39,004 nucleotides of DNA from an uncultured Eubacteriales bacterium (GCA_900547955.1 URIR01000016.1:1-39004), one strand, 5' to 3'; counted from the stretch's first letter, positions 1 through 7,454 are shown. A program made the numbers and translations. Notes: generated from the letters alone by a model not told the origin.

Positions 1-205
1 ACATGGAATCAAAGCAACGCAGCAGGACGCAGATTTTATGCCTTCTGACCGTCTTTCTTGTAAACTGGGGGTAAAACGGTGCTGAATTTAATTTTATTTA
101 AAAGCAGAACTGCTGTTGGACTGAGAAATGCGGACGTTGAGCATACTTATTGAGCCTTTATAGAGGGTTTTCGGTCGCAACTGTACAAGTCCTGCGCATA
201 ATTTA
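1..205. other. Left edge, no gene recognised
   Basis: Every frame on both strands is interrupted within a short distance. A plus-strand frame ending in TGA at 46-48 could be the last 15 codons of a gene that starts before the window, but it is too short to identify. I see no RNA gene or promoter that I could defend here. Confidence 0.4.
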
Positions 206-258
206 AAACGGCAGAGCTGCGTTTGTATAAAATATATGCAAAAACAGAGCTGCCGTTT
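206..258 (-). terminator. Probable terminator of the aminotransferase gene
   Basis: The 9-nt arms AAACGGCAG (206-214) and CTGCCGTTT (250-258) are exact reverse complements. Read on the minus strand the second arm runs into TTTTAAATT. It lies about 20 nt past the stop codon of the minus-strand gene. The loop is long (35 nt), so efficiency is uncertain. Confidence 0.45.
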
Positions 259-277
259 CTTATCTTATAAAATAAAA

Positions 278-1408
278 TTAACCGTGCGCAATTTCTTCTA
301 CTGCGCTGAGAAAGGTATATATCTCCCGTATGTTATTGAACATTCCGAGGCTGGCGCGGACTGCGCCCGATTCCAAGGTACCCAAATAGCGGTGCACCAG
401 CGGAGCGCAATGCAATCCGGAGCGGACGGCTATGGAATATTCTTTGTCCAGTATATTAGCTACTGACGCGGAGCTCATATTTTTTATATTAAAGCTCAAT
501 ACGTTGCTTTTTATTTCTTTTTCACAGTATACAGTTACTCCGTTAATATTTCTTAGCCCTTCATTCATACATTGAGTTAAATATATTTCCCGTTCGCGTA
601 TTTCCTTCAGCTTGGGCCGTATATATTCTATCGCGGTTCCAAGCGCGGCTATAGCCGGCGTGGCGCAGGTGCCGCTTTCGTATCTGTCCGGACGCATATC
701 GGGCTGTTCCAGGCTTTCGGATTGGCTTCCCGTGCCTCCTGTTCTTAACGGCCGTATTTCCAGTCCTGGCTTCAGATAAAGTATACCGCAGCCCTGAGGG
801 CCGTATAAGCCCTTGTGGCCGGAAGTACATAATATATCTACCGGCTGCTTTGAAAGATTAATATCGTGGGTTCCTGCCGACTGTGCGGCGTCCACCATAA
901 ATATAATCCCTTTCTCCCGGCACAGCTTGCCTATAGAGTCAATATCGTTTACATAGCCTGTTACGTTGGATACATGATTGACAATAACCAGGCGTGTTTC
1001 TGGCCGGATAAGGGATAGAATATTTTCCGCTCCTAGTTTACCGTTTTCAGGCTGAGCTGTGTCATAGGTTATTATGCCGTCTGCTGAAAGCTGTTCCAAT
1101 GGACGCAGCACGCTGTTATGCTCATAAATAGTTGTAATTACATGGTCGCCGGGCTTTAGCAGGCCTTTAATTGCCATGTTGAGGGAATCGGTGCAGTTCA
1201 GGGTAAAAAAGAAATCAAACGGGTCTTTTCCGCCCAGTATGCCGCAGACCGCTTCGCGCGACATATATACCAGGCGGGCGGCGTCTATGCTTAGCCTGTG
1301 TCCGCTTCTGCCTGGATTTGCTCCAAAATTCTGTATAGCGTTAAGAATGCTGCCGCATACGATAGCCGGTTTGGGAAAGGTAGTGGCGGCATTATCCAGA
1401 TATATCAT
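278..1408 (-). CDS. Class V aminotransferase, cysteine desulfurase family protein
   Basis: This 376-residue protein is a PLP-dependent, fold-type I enzyme of the NifS/SufS-like branch, which takes sulfur (or selenium) from cysteine (selenocysteine) as a persulfide. The N-terminus MIYLDNAATTFPKP is typical of the family. The PLP lysine is K199 in the motif SGHKGLYGP, and the catalytic cysteine is C334 in RSGLHCAP. I chose the ATG at 1408 because GGAGAA lies 9 nt upstream; a GTG at 1429 is in frame but has no comparable site. It is divergent from a DUF3343 Se/S-carrier-like gene, a pairing known in Clostridia, which suggests a role in sulfur or selenium transfer. It is not a canonical iscS or sufS, as no Fe-S scaffold gene is adjacent. 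Confidence 0.9.
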   Translation of the reverse strand: MIYLDNAATTFPKPAIVCGSILNAIQNFGANPGRSGHRLSIDAARLVYMSREAVCGILGGKDPFDFFFTLNCTDSLNMAIKGLLKPGDHVITTIYEHNSVLRPLEQLSADGIITYDTAQPENGKLGAENILSLIRPETRLVIVNHVSNVTGYVNDIDSIGKLCREKGIIFMVDAAQSAGTHDINLSKQPVDILCTSGHKGLYGPQGCGILYLKPGLEIRPLRTGGTGSQSESLEQPDMRPDRYESGTCATPAIAALGTAIEYIRPKLKEIREREIYLTQCMNEGLRNINGVTVYCEKEIKSNVLSFNIKNMSSASVANILDKEYSIAVRSGLHCAPLVHRYLGTLESGAVRASLGMFNNIREIYTFLSAVEEIAHG

Positions 1409-1443
1409 AATATATTGTTCTCCATTCACTCAAATTCTGGTCC

Positions 1444-1462
1444 TACAATATATTATATTGTT
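1444..1462. promoter_or_regulatory. Perfect palindrome between divergent genes, candidate operator
   Basis: ACAATATATTATATTGT (1445-1461) is a 17-bp perfect palindrome with 8-bp arms around a single central T. It overlaps the predicted -10 of the minus-strand aminotransferase gene and sits about 40 nt upstream of the DUF3343 gene, so a bound dimer would be placed to control both. The regulator is not known. Confidence 0.45.
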
Positions 1463-1481
1463 GAGAGATATGCTCTGTCAC
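1452..1481 (-). promoter_or_regulatory. Predicted sigma-A promoter of the aminotransferase gene
   Basis: On the minus strand GTGACA (-35, 1476-1481) and TATAAT (-10, 1452-1457) are separated by 18 nt, placing the start of transcription roughly 35 nt upstream of the chosen ATG. Confidence 0.5.
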
Positions 1482-1503
1482 TTATAAGGAAGAGGTGAAA
1501 AAT

Positions 1504-1776
1504 ATGGTTCAGCGTTATGCGATAGCGGCGTTTCGTTCCCGTTCGCAGCTTATGCGCTTTGAAAAGCTTTTAAAGGACAGCAATATAAAGGCTGAGGTTA
1601 TAGCTACGCCTCAGCGGGTTAAATTAGGCTGCGGACTGTCTGTTAAATTAGACTTAGCGGATTTGGACAGCGCTAAGGACGTATATATGCGTAACAGCAT
1701 GCAGTCTTTGGATGGATTTTATATAATAGAAGAGGAGAATGGACGGGTCAGAGTATTAGGCGGGAGGATAATGTAA
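1504..1776 (+). CDS. DUF3343 family protein (putative Se/S carrier-like)
   Basis: A 90-residue protein beginning MVQRYAIAAFRSRSQ. It has the family pattern of a ferredoxin-like small domain: an early strand (YAIAAFRS), a helix ending in a leucine-rich segment, the strand AEVIATPQ, and then KLGCGLSVKL with the single conserved cysteine proposed to carry sulfur or selenium. The ATG at 1504 follows AGGAAGAGGTG with a 6-nt gap; an upstream in-frame GTG at 1495 lies inside that ribosome-binding site and is rejected. It is divergent from the cysteine desulfurase-like gene, which would be a plausible sulfur donor. Direct biochemical proof for this family is sparse. Confidence 0.85.
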   Translation: MVQRYAIAAFRSRSQLMRFEKLLKDSNIKAEVIATPQRVKLGCGLSVKLDLADLDSAKDVYMRNSMQSLDGFYIIEEENGRVRVLGGRIM

Positions 1777-1815
1777 CGGATTGATTCTCAAAGGCGTAAG
1801 ATAACATTAACCCGT

Positions 1816-1854
1816 AAAAACAAGCCGGACATTTTTAATGTCCGGCTTGTTTTT
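1816..1854. terminator. Bidirectional intrinsic terminator
   Basis: Two perfect 18-nt arms (1816-1833 and 1837-1854) with a GC-rich core AAGCCGGACAT and a 3-nt loop are flanked by A-runs on one side and T-runs on the other. It serves the DUF3343 gene on the plus strand and the lysine-riboswitch operon on the minus strand. Confidence 0.92.
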
Positions 1855-1860
1855 GTTTAT

Positions 1861-2112
1861 TTATCCCTGAAGCCCTCTTGACTGCCTGTCCATATCTTCT
1901 ATAACTATATCGTATATTTCGCCCAGGCTTGCGCAGTATTCAAGTACCTTCCAAGGCTGATTTGTATGGAAGTGAATTTTTATTAATTCGCTGTCTCCAA
2001 CGGCCAGCAGACAGTCGCCGTCAAAATTTTCAGTAAAATATTTGTTTATGGCATCCTCGTTTAAGTCCTTGCCCTCTATGAGCAGCTGAGTATCATATCG
2101 GTAATCTATCAT
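1861..2112 (-). CDS. Small stand-alone protein resembling an internal segment of FakA (YloV/DAK-like)
   Basis: The 83 residues (YDTQLLIEGKDLNED, then GDCLLAVGDSELIKIHFHTN, then KVLEYCASLGEIYDIVIEDM) match the segment that follows the DhaL kinase domain in fatty-acid kinase FakA/YloV, where the equivalent pattern is GDSLVVVGD..LIKVHVHT. The kinase domain and the C-terminal FakB-binding domain are absent, and there is no coding remnant on either side, so this looks like a deliberate small protein and not a recent truncation. It begins 27 nt after the upstream FAD oxidoreductase gene and is the last gene before the operon terminator. Its function is unknown; ligand or protein binding is more likely than catalysis. 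Confidence 0.7.
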   Translation of the reverse strand: MIDYRYDTQLLIEGKDLNEDAINKYFTENFDGDCLLAVGDSELIKIHFHTNQPWKVLEYCASLGEIYDIVIEDMDRQSRGLQG

Positions 2113-2139
2113 CTTTCAGACTCCCCTTATAATTTTATT

Positions 2140-3384
2140 TTATTCCATACCCACTATTTTGCGCAGCTGATGGATATCTATATCGCGGACATTTACATTC
2201 TGCTTAACGGCCAGAGCGGCGGCGGCTCCAGCAGCCTGCCCTGTGGCCATGCAGTCGCCGGTAACTCTGTATGAGCCGTTTGTTTCATAGGTGCCCGAAA
2301 TACATCTGCCTGCTACGAGCAGACCGTTTCTGTTGACAGGAACTAGACAGCGATAGGGTATCTGGTAAGGAGCTTCCAAATGAATATTGTCCTGTTCGTC
2401 TCTGTCCGGCAAATGTAAATCCATACTGAAGGCTACATCGCATATACCGTCTTCAAATTGAGCGCCGTGAACGCATTCGTCTGTTTGAAGCGTATAAAGT
2501 CCATGTATGTGTCTGCTTTCACGCACGCCTGTCTGCGGCGCTATGGCTATAAGCTCAACGTCCTTAAACATGGGTACGTTGGTTTTTATATAGTGGAATA
2601 TTCTATGTATTTCTTCGCGGGATTCCAGCTCAGCCTCACTAAAGGCAACGGCGTCGGTCGGGGGCTTTTTACGCACATGGTTCCACATTACTACACAGCG
2701 TCTGCAATTGGGCAGCTGCAGGACAAAGGGACGCTTGTATGAGAATTCAAAAGGTATTCCGCAGGCCTTGCTGGCTTCTATTACAGCGTCTCTTATAGCG
2801 TAATGATGGGGCTGCATATATTCAATATTGCCCAGCATAAACATGCAGGTTACAGGCTGGCACAGGTTGTCGCTTTCCCGGCCCATTGTAAAGGGAACTC
2901 CAGCCGAGGCGGCCAGATCCCCGTCCCCAGTACAGTCTATAACCACCTTGGCCTTAACCAGGCTGCGTCCGCTTTTATTCTGTATAAATACTCCCTTTAC
3001 GTCCTCTCCTTCGCAATAGGCCCCGGCCAGAAATGTATGGAAGAGTATCTGCGCGCCGCTCTGCGTTACCATATCGTCCAGCAGCTTTTTCATAATTTCA
3101 AAATCAAAGGCGATATCATAATATCCGCCCCAGCCTCCGCGCGCTTTAAGCTCGTTTACAATTTCAGTCACTATATAATGCTTGTTTTCAAAGTCGAACA
3201 GGGGGATTATAAAACCCGCTGACCACATGCCGCCTAAAAAGCCATAGCGTTCTATCAGCAGGGTTTTAGCGCCGTTGCGGGCCGCGGCTATGGCGGCGCA
3301 TACTCCTGCAGGACCAGCGCCTGCTACGACTACGTCGTATTCTCCAAATACAGGCGTTTTAAGGGTTTCGTTTATATAATCCAT
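2140..3384 (-). CDS. FAD-dependent oxidoreductase (PF12831-type)
   Basis: A 414-residue flavoprotein. The N-terminal dinucleotide-binding motif is VVAGAGPAGVCAAIAAARNG (about residues 19-38), followed by LLIERYGFLGGMWSAG. The middle contains VIDCTGDGDLAASAG, and the C-terminus has LLVAGRCISGTYETNGSYR and a GQAAGAAAALA helix, the usual flavin-binding signature of this family. No signal peptide is visible. The ATG at 3384 is preceded by GGAGGG at good spacing. It lies 50 nt after dapB with no terminator between, so it is probably co-transcribed under the lysine riboswitch. The substrate is unknown, and no lysine-pathway step that I know calls for such an enzyme. Confidence 0.85.
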   Translation of the reverse strand: MDYINETLKTPVFGEYDVVVAGAGPAGVCAAIAAARNGAKTLLIERYGFLGGMWSAGFIIPLFDFENKHYIVTEIVNELKARGGWGGYYDIAFDFEIMKKLLDDMVTQSGAQILFHTFLAGAYCEGEDVKGVFIQNKSGRSLVKAKVVIDCTGDGDLAASAGVPFTMGRESDNLCQPVTCMFMLGNIEYMQPHHYAIRDAVIEASKACGIPFEFSYKRPFVLQLPNCRRCVVMWNHVRKKPPTDAVAFSEAELESREEIHRIFHYIKTNVPMFKDVELIAIAPQTGVRESRHIHGLYTLQTDECVHGAQFEDGICDVAFSMDLHLPDRDEQDNIHLEAPYQIPYRCLVPVNRNGLLVAGRCISGTYETNGSYRVTGDCMATGQAAGAAAALAVKQNVNVRDIDIHQLRKIVGME

Positions 3385-3434
3385 AAATTGTATCCCTCCG
3401 TTAGTTATATTTTTAATTATATTTGTAAGAAATA

Positions 3435-4205
3435 TTATGTATTTTCTGATTCAGCAATAAGGTCGTCCATATTATATGAGCCGGGTGTTTTTCCGCATAA
3501 AAATTTGGCCGCGCTTAAGGCCCCGGCGGCAAATATCCCCCGGGACTGAGCCCTATGAGTTATTTCAAGACATTCGTCCGTTCCTGCAAAAATAACCGTA
3601 TGCTCTCCAACAATGGTGCCTCCCCGGACAGAATGTATGCCTATTTCATCTTTTTGACGTTTTTGGGAAAGCACGTGCCTGTCATAGATATACTGCATAT
3701 CTCCGCCGGCCGCATCATTTATCGCCTGGGCCATCATTAAAGCGGTTCCGCTGGGCGCGTCTACCTTTTGATTATGATGCTTTTCTATAATTTCTATATC
3801 AAACGTGTTTTTTAGAATTTTTGTAGCCGTTTTAAGCAGGCTGAGCATAAGATTTACGCCCAGGGACATATTGCCCGACATAAATATAGGAATACTGCCG
3901 CTTGCAAGCTTTATTTGATTTAGCGCTTCATTGCTGTATCCGGTCGTGGCCAGTACTGCGGGAGTATTGTGTTTGAGAGCGTATTCCAGCAGAGAGGGCA
4001 GCATGTCGGGCCGTGAAAAATCAATAATTACGTCTCCGGTTATATTAATATCTTTAAAATCGGCAAAAACAGGATAGCCGCAGGAAGAGGGGAATTTATC
4101 TATTCCCGCAGTAATGCTTATATCCTGGCGCGTTTGAGCTAATTCTGTTATAGCGCGTCCCATTTTGCCCGAACAGCCGCTTAGGATTATTTTAACTGGC
4201 TGCAT
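3435..4205 (-). CDS. dapB: 4-hydroxy-tetrahydrodipicolinate reductase
   Basis: 256 residues, a normal length. The enzyme reduces the DapA product to tetrahydrodipicolinate with NAD(P)H in lysine/diaminopimelate synthesis. The nucleotide-binding loop GCSGKMGRAI is at residues 10-19, VIIDFSRP and ATTGYS lie in the Rossmann domain, and the catalytic block EKHHNQKVDAPSGTAL is at 141-156 with H143/H144 and K147. It lies 69 nt downstream of dapA, in the riboswitch-controlled operon. Confidence 0.97.
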   Translation of the reverse strand: MQPVKIILSGCSGKMGRAITELAQTRQDISITAGIDKFPSSCGYPVFADFKDINITGDVIIDFSRPDMLPSLLEYALKHNTPAVLATTGYSNEALNQIKLASGSIPIFMSGNMSLGVNLMLSLLKTATKILKNTFDIEIIEKHHNQKVDAPSGTALMMAQAINDAAGGDMQYIYDRHVLSQKRQKDEIGIHSVRGGTIVGEHTVIFAGTDECLEITHRAQSRGIFAAGALSAAKFLCGKTPGSYNMDDLIAESENT

Positions 4206-4238
4206 AATTTCCGCCTTTCTCCGGCTTTTAAAATTTAT

Positions 4239-4264
4239 GGCTGTCTGAAGCCGGACAGACAGCC
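4239..4264 (-). other. Intercistronic hairpin between dapA and dapB
   Basis: GGCTGTCTG (4239-4247) pairs perfectly with CAGACAGCC (4256-4264) around an 8-nt loop. On the minus strand it is followed by ATAAATTTTAAAA, which is only weakly U-rich. It may be a partial terminator or an RNA stability element that lowers dapB and downstream output. Confidence 0.5.
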
Positions 4265-4274
4265 GTTTGAAGCT

Positions 4275-5159
4275 TTAAATATTTACGCCGTATTCGCGCA
4301 TGGCTGAAATAAGCCGGCTGCGGTTGGCTTCCTCCATTTGAGTAAGAGGCAGCCGCAAAGTCTGGCCGCATATTCCCATAAGAGCGGCCGCAGTTTTAAC
4401 AGGTATAGGATTGACTTCGCAGAACAGGGCTTTTATAAGAGGATACAGCTTAATTTGCAGCTTGGCCGCGGTATTTATATCGCCGCTGAAGAACAGCTCG
4501 CATAGCTTCTGCATATCCGCGGGCAGAATATTCGAGGCGACGGATATAACTCCCTGAGCTCCCAGCGAAAGCATAGGCAGAGTTAAACCATCTTCTCCTG
4601 AATAAAAGGTAAATCGGTCCCCGCAGCGAGCCAGCATGTCGGTTAGCTGGTCAATGCTGCCGCTGGCTTCCTTAACTGCCGCCAGCTCGGGAATATCCGC
4701 CAGGCTTTCCAAGACCGGGGGAGTTATATTAAGCCCTGTGCGTCCGGGCACGTTATAAATTATAACTGGCAAACCAACCGAGGCTATAGCTTCATAATGC
4801 GCGTGAAGCCCTTTGGGCGTGCATTTATTATAGTACGGAGTAACGGATAAAACGGCGTCCGCCTTAAGAGAGCGTGCAAGCCGGGCGGCTTCTACCGCCG
4901 CTGAGGTATTATTGCTGCCCGCTCCCGCTATTACCGGAACTCTGCCCGAGACGGTGCTTACGCAGCATTGGATAGCCGCCTGCTTTTCCTGCGGCGTCAT
5001 GGTCGCCGGCTCGCCGGTAGTGCCTAAAACCACCAGCGCCTGTATGCCCGATTGTATTTGCGCGTCTATAAGACGCTCAAATGCGTTTAAATCCACTCCA
5101 TTATCGGTAAAAGGGGTTATCAATGCGGTGCAGGCACCCTTAAACAAAGGCTGGTTCAT
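4275..5159 (-). CDS. dapA: 4-hydroxy-tetrahydrodipicolinate synthase
   Basis: 294 residues, the usual length of this TIM-barrel aldolase, which condenses pyruvate with aspartate semialdehyde at the start of the lysine branch. The Schiff-base lysine is K163 in AAVKEASGS, the pyruvate-binding motif GTTGE is at 46-50, and the catalytic tyrosine is in IIYNVPGRTG (about Y135). The start codon at 5159 follows AGGAGAAGG. It lies 120 nt after asd and shares its riboswitch-controlled transcript. Confidence 0.97.
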   Translation of the reverse strand: MNQPLFKGACTALITPFTDNGVDLNAFERLIDAQIQSGIQALVVLGTTGEPATMTPQEKQAAIQCCVSTVSGRVPVIAGAGSNNTSAAVEAARLARSLKADAVLSVTPYYNKCTPKGLHAHYEAIASVGLPVIIYNVPGRTGLNITPPVLESLADIPELAAVKEASGSIDQLTDMLARCGDRFTFYSGEDGLTLPMLSLGAQGVISVASNILPADMQKLCELFFSGDINTAAKLQIKLYPLIKALFCEVNPIPVKTAAALMGICGQTLRLPLTQMEEANRSRLISAMREYGVNI

Positions 5160-5173
5160 GCCTTCTCCTTTCC

Positions 5174-5206
5174 AGAGGCTAAGCAGCCTCTAGGCCCGAA
5201 TGGCCT
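5174..5206 (-). other. Two tandem small hairpins just upstream of dapA
   Basis: AGAGGCT-AAGC-AGCCTCT (5174-5191) is directly followed by AGGCC-CGAAT-GGCCT (5192-5206). Both stems are perfect. On the transcript they end only a few nucleotides before the dapA ribosome-binding site, so they could act in mRNA processing, in stabilising the dapA portion, or in translation control. Confidence 0.5.
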
Positions 5207-5281
5207 TAAAAGATAATTTGTCTCTTATCGCTTTTATAATGTTTTCCCAGAGTCAAAGCCGCTTTTAAAACTGCGGCGAAA

Positions 5282-6361
5282 TTAGTCCATATATCCTTCG
5301 GCGCAGAGCAATTCCGCCATAAGCACGGCTCCTCCGGCCGCTCCGCGCAGAGTATTATGTGACATGCAGACAAATTTATAGTCGTACTGGCTGTCCTCGC
5401 GCAAACGGCCTATAGATATGGCCATGCCGTTTTCCAGCATTCTCTCGGATTTGATTTGAGGGCGATCGTTCTCCTCAAAATAATGCAGAAACTGTTTCGG
5501 AGCGCTGGGCAGTTCCAGCTCCTGTGCGCGGCCCTTGAAATTAGCCCAGATATCTAAAATCTGCTCTTTGGAGGGCTTGGAATCAAAGCGCACAAATACT
5601 GCGGCCGTATGTCCGTCTGAAACGGGAATACGTATGCACTGCGCTGTAATTTGCGGATATTGAGCGTTAATAATCTTTCCGTCCTTTATTTCGCCCCATA
5701 TCTTCAAAGGCTCTAATTCGGACTTTTCTTCTTCGCCGCCTATATAAGGGATAACGTTGTCTATCATTTCAGGCCAGCTTTCAAAGGTCTTGCCGGCTCC
5801 GGAAATGGCCTGATAGGTGCATACTACAGCCTGCTTAATTCCGAACTGGTTTAAGGGAAAAAGCGCGGGCACGTAGCTTTGCAGAGAGCAGTTGGATTTA
5901 ACGGCAATAAAGCCGCGCGAAGTCCCCAGCCTTCTGCGCTGGAAGGGAATAACGGCGGCATGTCCGGCGTTAAGCTCGGGGATTATCATAGGCACGTCGG
6001 GGGTACCGCGGTGAGCGCTGTTATTTGAGATTATGGGGCATTCGAGCCGAGCGTACGCTTCTTCCAGAGCGCGTATCTCTTCCTTTTTCATATCCACGGC
6101 GCAAAATGCAAAATCCACCATACCTGCGATTTTTTTCATATCAGCCTGGGCGTCCATAACAATCATATTCTCGGCATATTCGGGTATAGGGCGGGTCATG
6201 CTCCATTTTTTGCCTACGGCTTCGGAATATTTCTTTCCGGCAGAACGCGGGCTGGCGGCCAGGGCAGTTACGTTAAACCAGGGGTGATTTTCCATCAGGG
6301 TTATAAAACGCTGGCCCACCATGCCGGTTGCCCCTATTATTCCGACGTTATACTTTTTCAT
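5282..6361 (-). CDS. asd: Aspartate-semialdehyde dehydrogenase, archaeal/fungal type
   Basis: The 359-residue enzyme converts aspartyl phosphate to aspartate semialdehyde with NADPH, the branch point to lysine, threonine and methionine. The NADP-binding motif GIIGATGMVGQRF is at residues 8-20 and the catalytic cysteine is C158 in AVKSNCSLQ; ISGAGKTFESWPEM follows. These patterns and the insert pattern fit the archaeal/yeast subgroup and not the usual proteobacterial one, a type also found in some Clostridia. The ATG at 6361 follows GGAGGAG with a 7-nt gap; an upstream in-frame extension to 6418 lies inside the attenuator hairpin and is rejected. It is the first gene of the lysine-riboswitch operon. 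Confidence 0.95.
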   Translation of the reverse strand: MKKYNVGIIGATGMVGQRFITLMENHPWFNVTALAASPRSAGKKYSEAVGKKWSMTRPIPEYAENMIVMDAQADMKKIAGMVDFAFCAVDMKKEEIRALEEAYARLECPIISNNSAHRGTPDVPMIIPELNAGHAAVIPFQRRRLGTSRGFIAVKSNCSLQSYVPALFPLNQFGIKQAVVCTYQAISGAGKTFESWPEMIDNVIPYIGGEEEKSELEPLKIWGEIKDGKIINAQYPQITAQCIRIPVSDGHTAAVFVRFDSKPSKEQILDIWANFKGRAQELELPSAPKQFLHYFEENDRPQIKSERMLENGMAISIGRLREDSQYDYKFVCMSHNTLRGAAGGAVLMAELLCAEGYMD

Positions 6362-6380
6362 AATAAAACTCCTCCGAAAT

Positions 6381-6417
6381 AAAAATAATGCAGAATAACC
6401 CTTACCGTTACGCTGCA
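6381..6417 (-). terminator. Attenuator hairpin of the lysine riboswitch
   Basis: On the minus strand TGCAGCGTAAC pairs with GGTTATTCTGCA (11 positions with one mismatch and one G-U) and is followed by TTATTTTTATTT. It lies between the aptamer and the asd ribosome-binding site, which fits a transcription-termination expression platform triggered by lysine. Confidence 0.75.
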
Positions 6418-6453
6418 CTAATACCGTAATTGCAATAAATGCTCGCTATGGCA

Positions 6454-6613
6454 GTTAGCGCTCCATCGGCAAGGATGACAGTCGGGCAGCTATTCGCTGC
6501 ACAACCAAGGGCCGCGCCGCACAACGCGGTTCTTTCGGCGTAGTTACCTTTTGCGGAGCTTCATCAGGCTGTGCACCCTCGGCAAAGCTACTATTTAAAT
6601 ACGCACCTCTAAC
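6454..6613 (-). promoter_or_regulatory. Lysine riboswitch aptamer (L box)
   Basis: Read on the minus strand the region starts with GTTAGAGGTGCGTATTTAA and ATAGTAGC, continues with AGGGTGCACAG, GATGAAG and ACGCCGAAAG, then CGACTGTCAT, and ends with GGAGCGCTAAC. These are the conserved lysine-aptamer segments in the right order. P1 is formed by GTTAG (6609-6613) with CTAAC (6454-6458). Its position upstream of asd-dapA-dapB agrees. Lysine binding should favour the downstream attenuator. Confidence 0.95.
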
Positions 6614-6626
6614 ATTTAGTTTATAT

Positions 6627-6655
6627 ATAATATCATTGGGGCCTGCATTTGTAAA
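6627..6655 (-). promoter_or_regulatory. Sigma-A promoter of the asd-dapA-dapB operon
   Basis: On the minus strand TTTACA (6650-6655) and TATTAT (6627-6632) are 17 nt apart. Transcription would start about 6620, a few nucleotides before the riboswitch P1 stem, as expected for a cis-regulated leader. Confidence 0.8.
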
Positions 6656-6770
6656 GCGGAATTTGGGGTAAAAACGCTGATTTCCCCTGCAGGATAGCTC
6701 CCCTTTGGACGTTTAGCCTTTAAAGCGCTTCATGCGGCATTTTGCCGCGGCGGTTTAAAATAATATCTTC

Positions 6771-7379
6771 TTATTGCCTGGAGCCGTGCTTTCCCAACAA
6801 TCCGGACCATAGAATTATAATAAACTGACCGGGGATACCAAGCATATATATGAGCCAGATGTTGTATCCGAAGGGCAGAAAGGTAATGTGAACCGCAGCC
6901 AGTATTGACCATGCCAGCAGGGAAATTATAAGATAATTTATTCTGCGGTTAAACCAGAGAGAATTGAAAACCAGCCATACTATTATAGAAAGAGGAACCG
7001 CATAAATAAAGGACAGCCAATAATAGGAGGCGGTTTGGGCAGGGATAATTTCAGCCAGCACATATACGGCAAGGGCAATAAACCATACCAGCAGTATGCT
7101 CATACCGGCGATTATAGCATGGTTCCGTCGCTTGCGCCTGGTAGGAGCTAGCTTTTTGTCGGGCTTATATTCGGCTCGGACAAGGGAATCTAAGGGCACC
7201 CCAAAAATATCGGCTATAGAGATAAGCGTACTTATTTCAGGTATGGATTCGGCACGCTCCCATTTGGAAACGGCTTTGTCTGAGTAATGCAGCTTTTGGG
7301 CCAAGTCAAGCTGGGTCCATCCCATAGCGGCGCGTAGCTGCGAAATATTTTTTGCAATGGTGTTCTTTATTTCTTCCAT
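6771..7379 (-). CDS. XRE-family HTH regulator with four C-terminal membrane segments
   Basis: A 202-residue protein. Residues 8-65 are a Cro/C1-type helix-turn-helix (LRAAMGWTQLDLAQKL, then SDKAVSKWERAESIPE). A basic stretch RRKRRNH (about 81-87) is followed by four hydrophobic segments at about 88-110, 118-140, 146-166 and 172-192, so this is a membrane-bound DNA-binding protein. The ATG at 7379 follows GGAGG with an 8-nt gap. It is divergent from the degV-like gene across a region with repeated CGGTAG/T boxes that could be its operator. The signal it senses is unknown; membrane-anchored XRE proteins are common in Clostridia but poorly studied. Confidence 0.85.
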   Translation of the reverse strand: MEEIKNTIAKNISQLRAAMGWTQLDLAQKLHYSDKAVSKWERAESIPEISTLISIADIFGVPLDSLVRAEYKPDKKLAPTRRKRRNHAIIAGMSILLVWFIALAVYVLAEIIPAQTASYYWLSFIYAVPLSIIVWLVFNSLWFNRRINYLIISLLAWSILAAVHITFLPFGYNIWLIYMLGIPGQFIIILWSGLLGKHGSRQ

Positions 7380-7423
7380 GCTTCAAGCCTCCGGAATTTA
7401 TTGAGCTGAAAAAGCCCGATAAA

Positions 7424-7437
7424 GCGGTTTAAACCGC
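7424..7437. promoter_or_regulatory. 14-bp perfect palindrome in the HTH gene leader
   Basis: GCGGTTTAAACCGC is an exact palindrome located 45 nt upstream of the HTH start codon. It could be an autoregulatory operator, or a small hairpin in the leader. Confidence 0.4.
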
Positions 7438-7454
7438 GTTTAATGTCAATTCTA

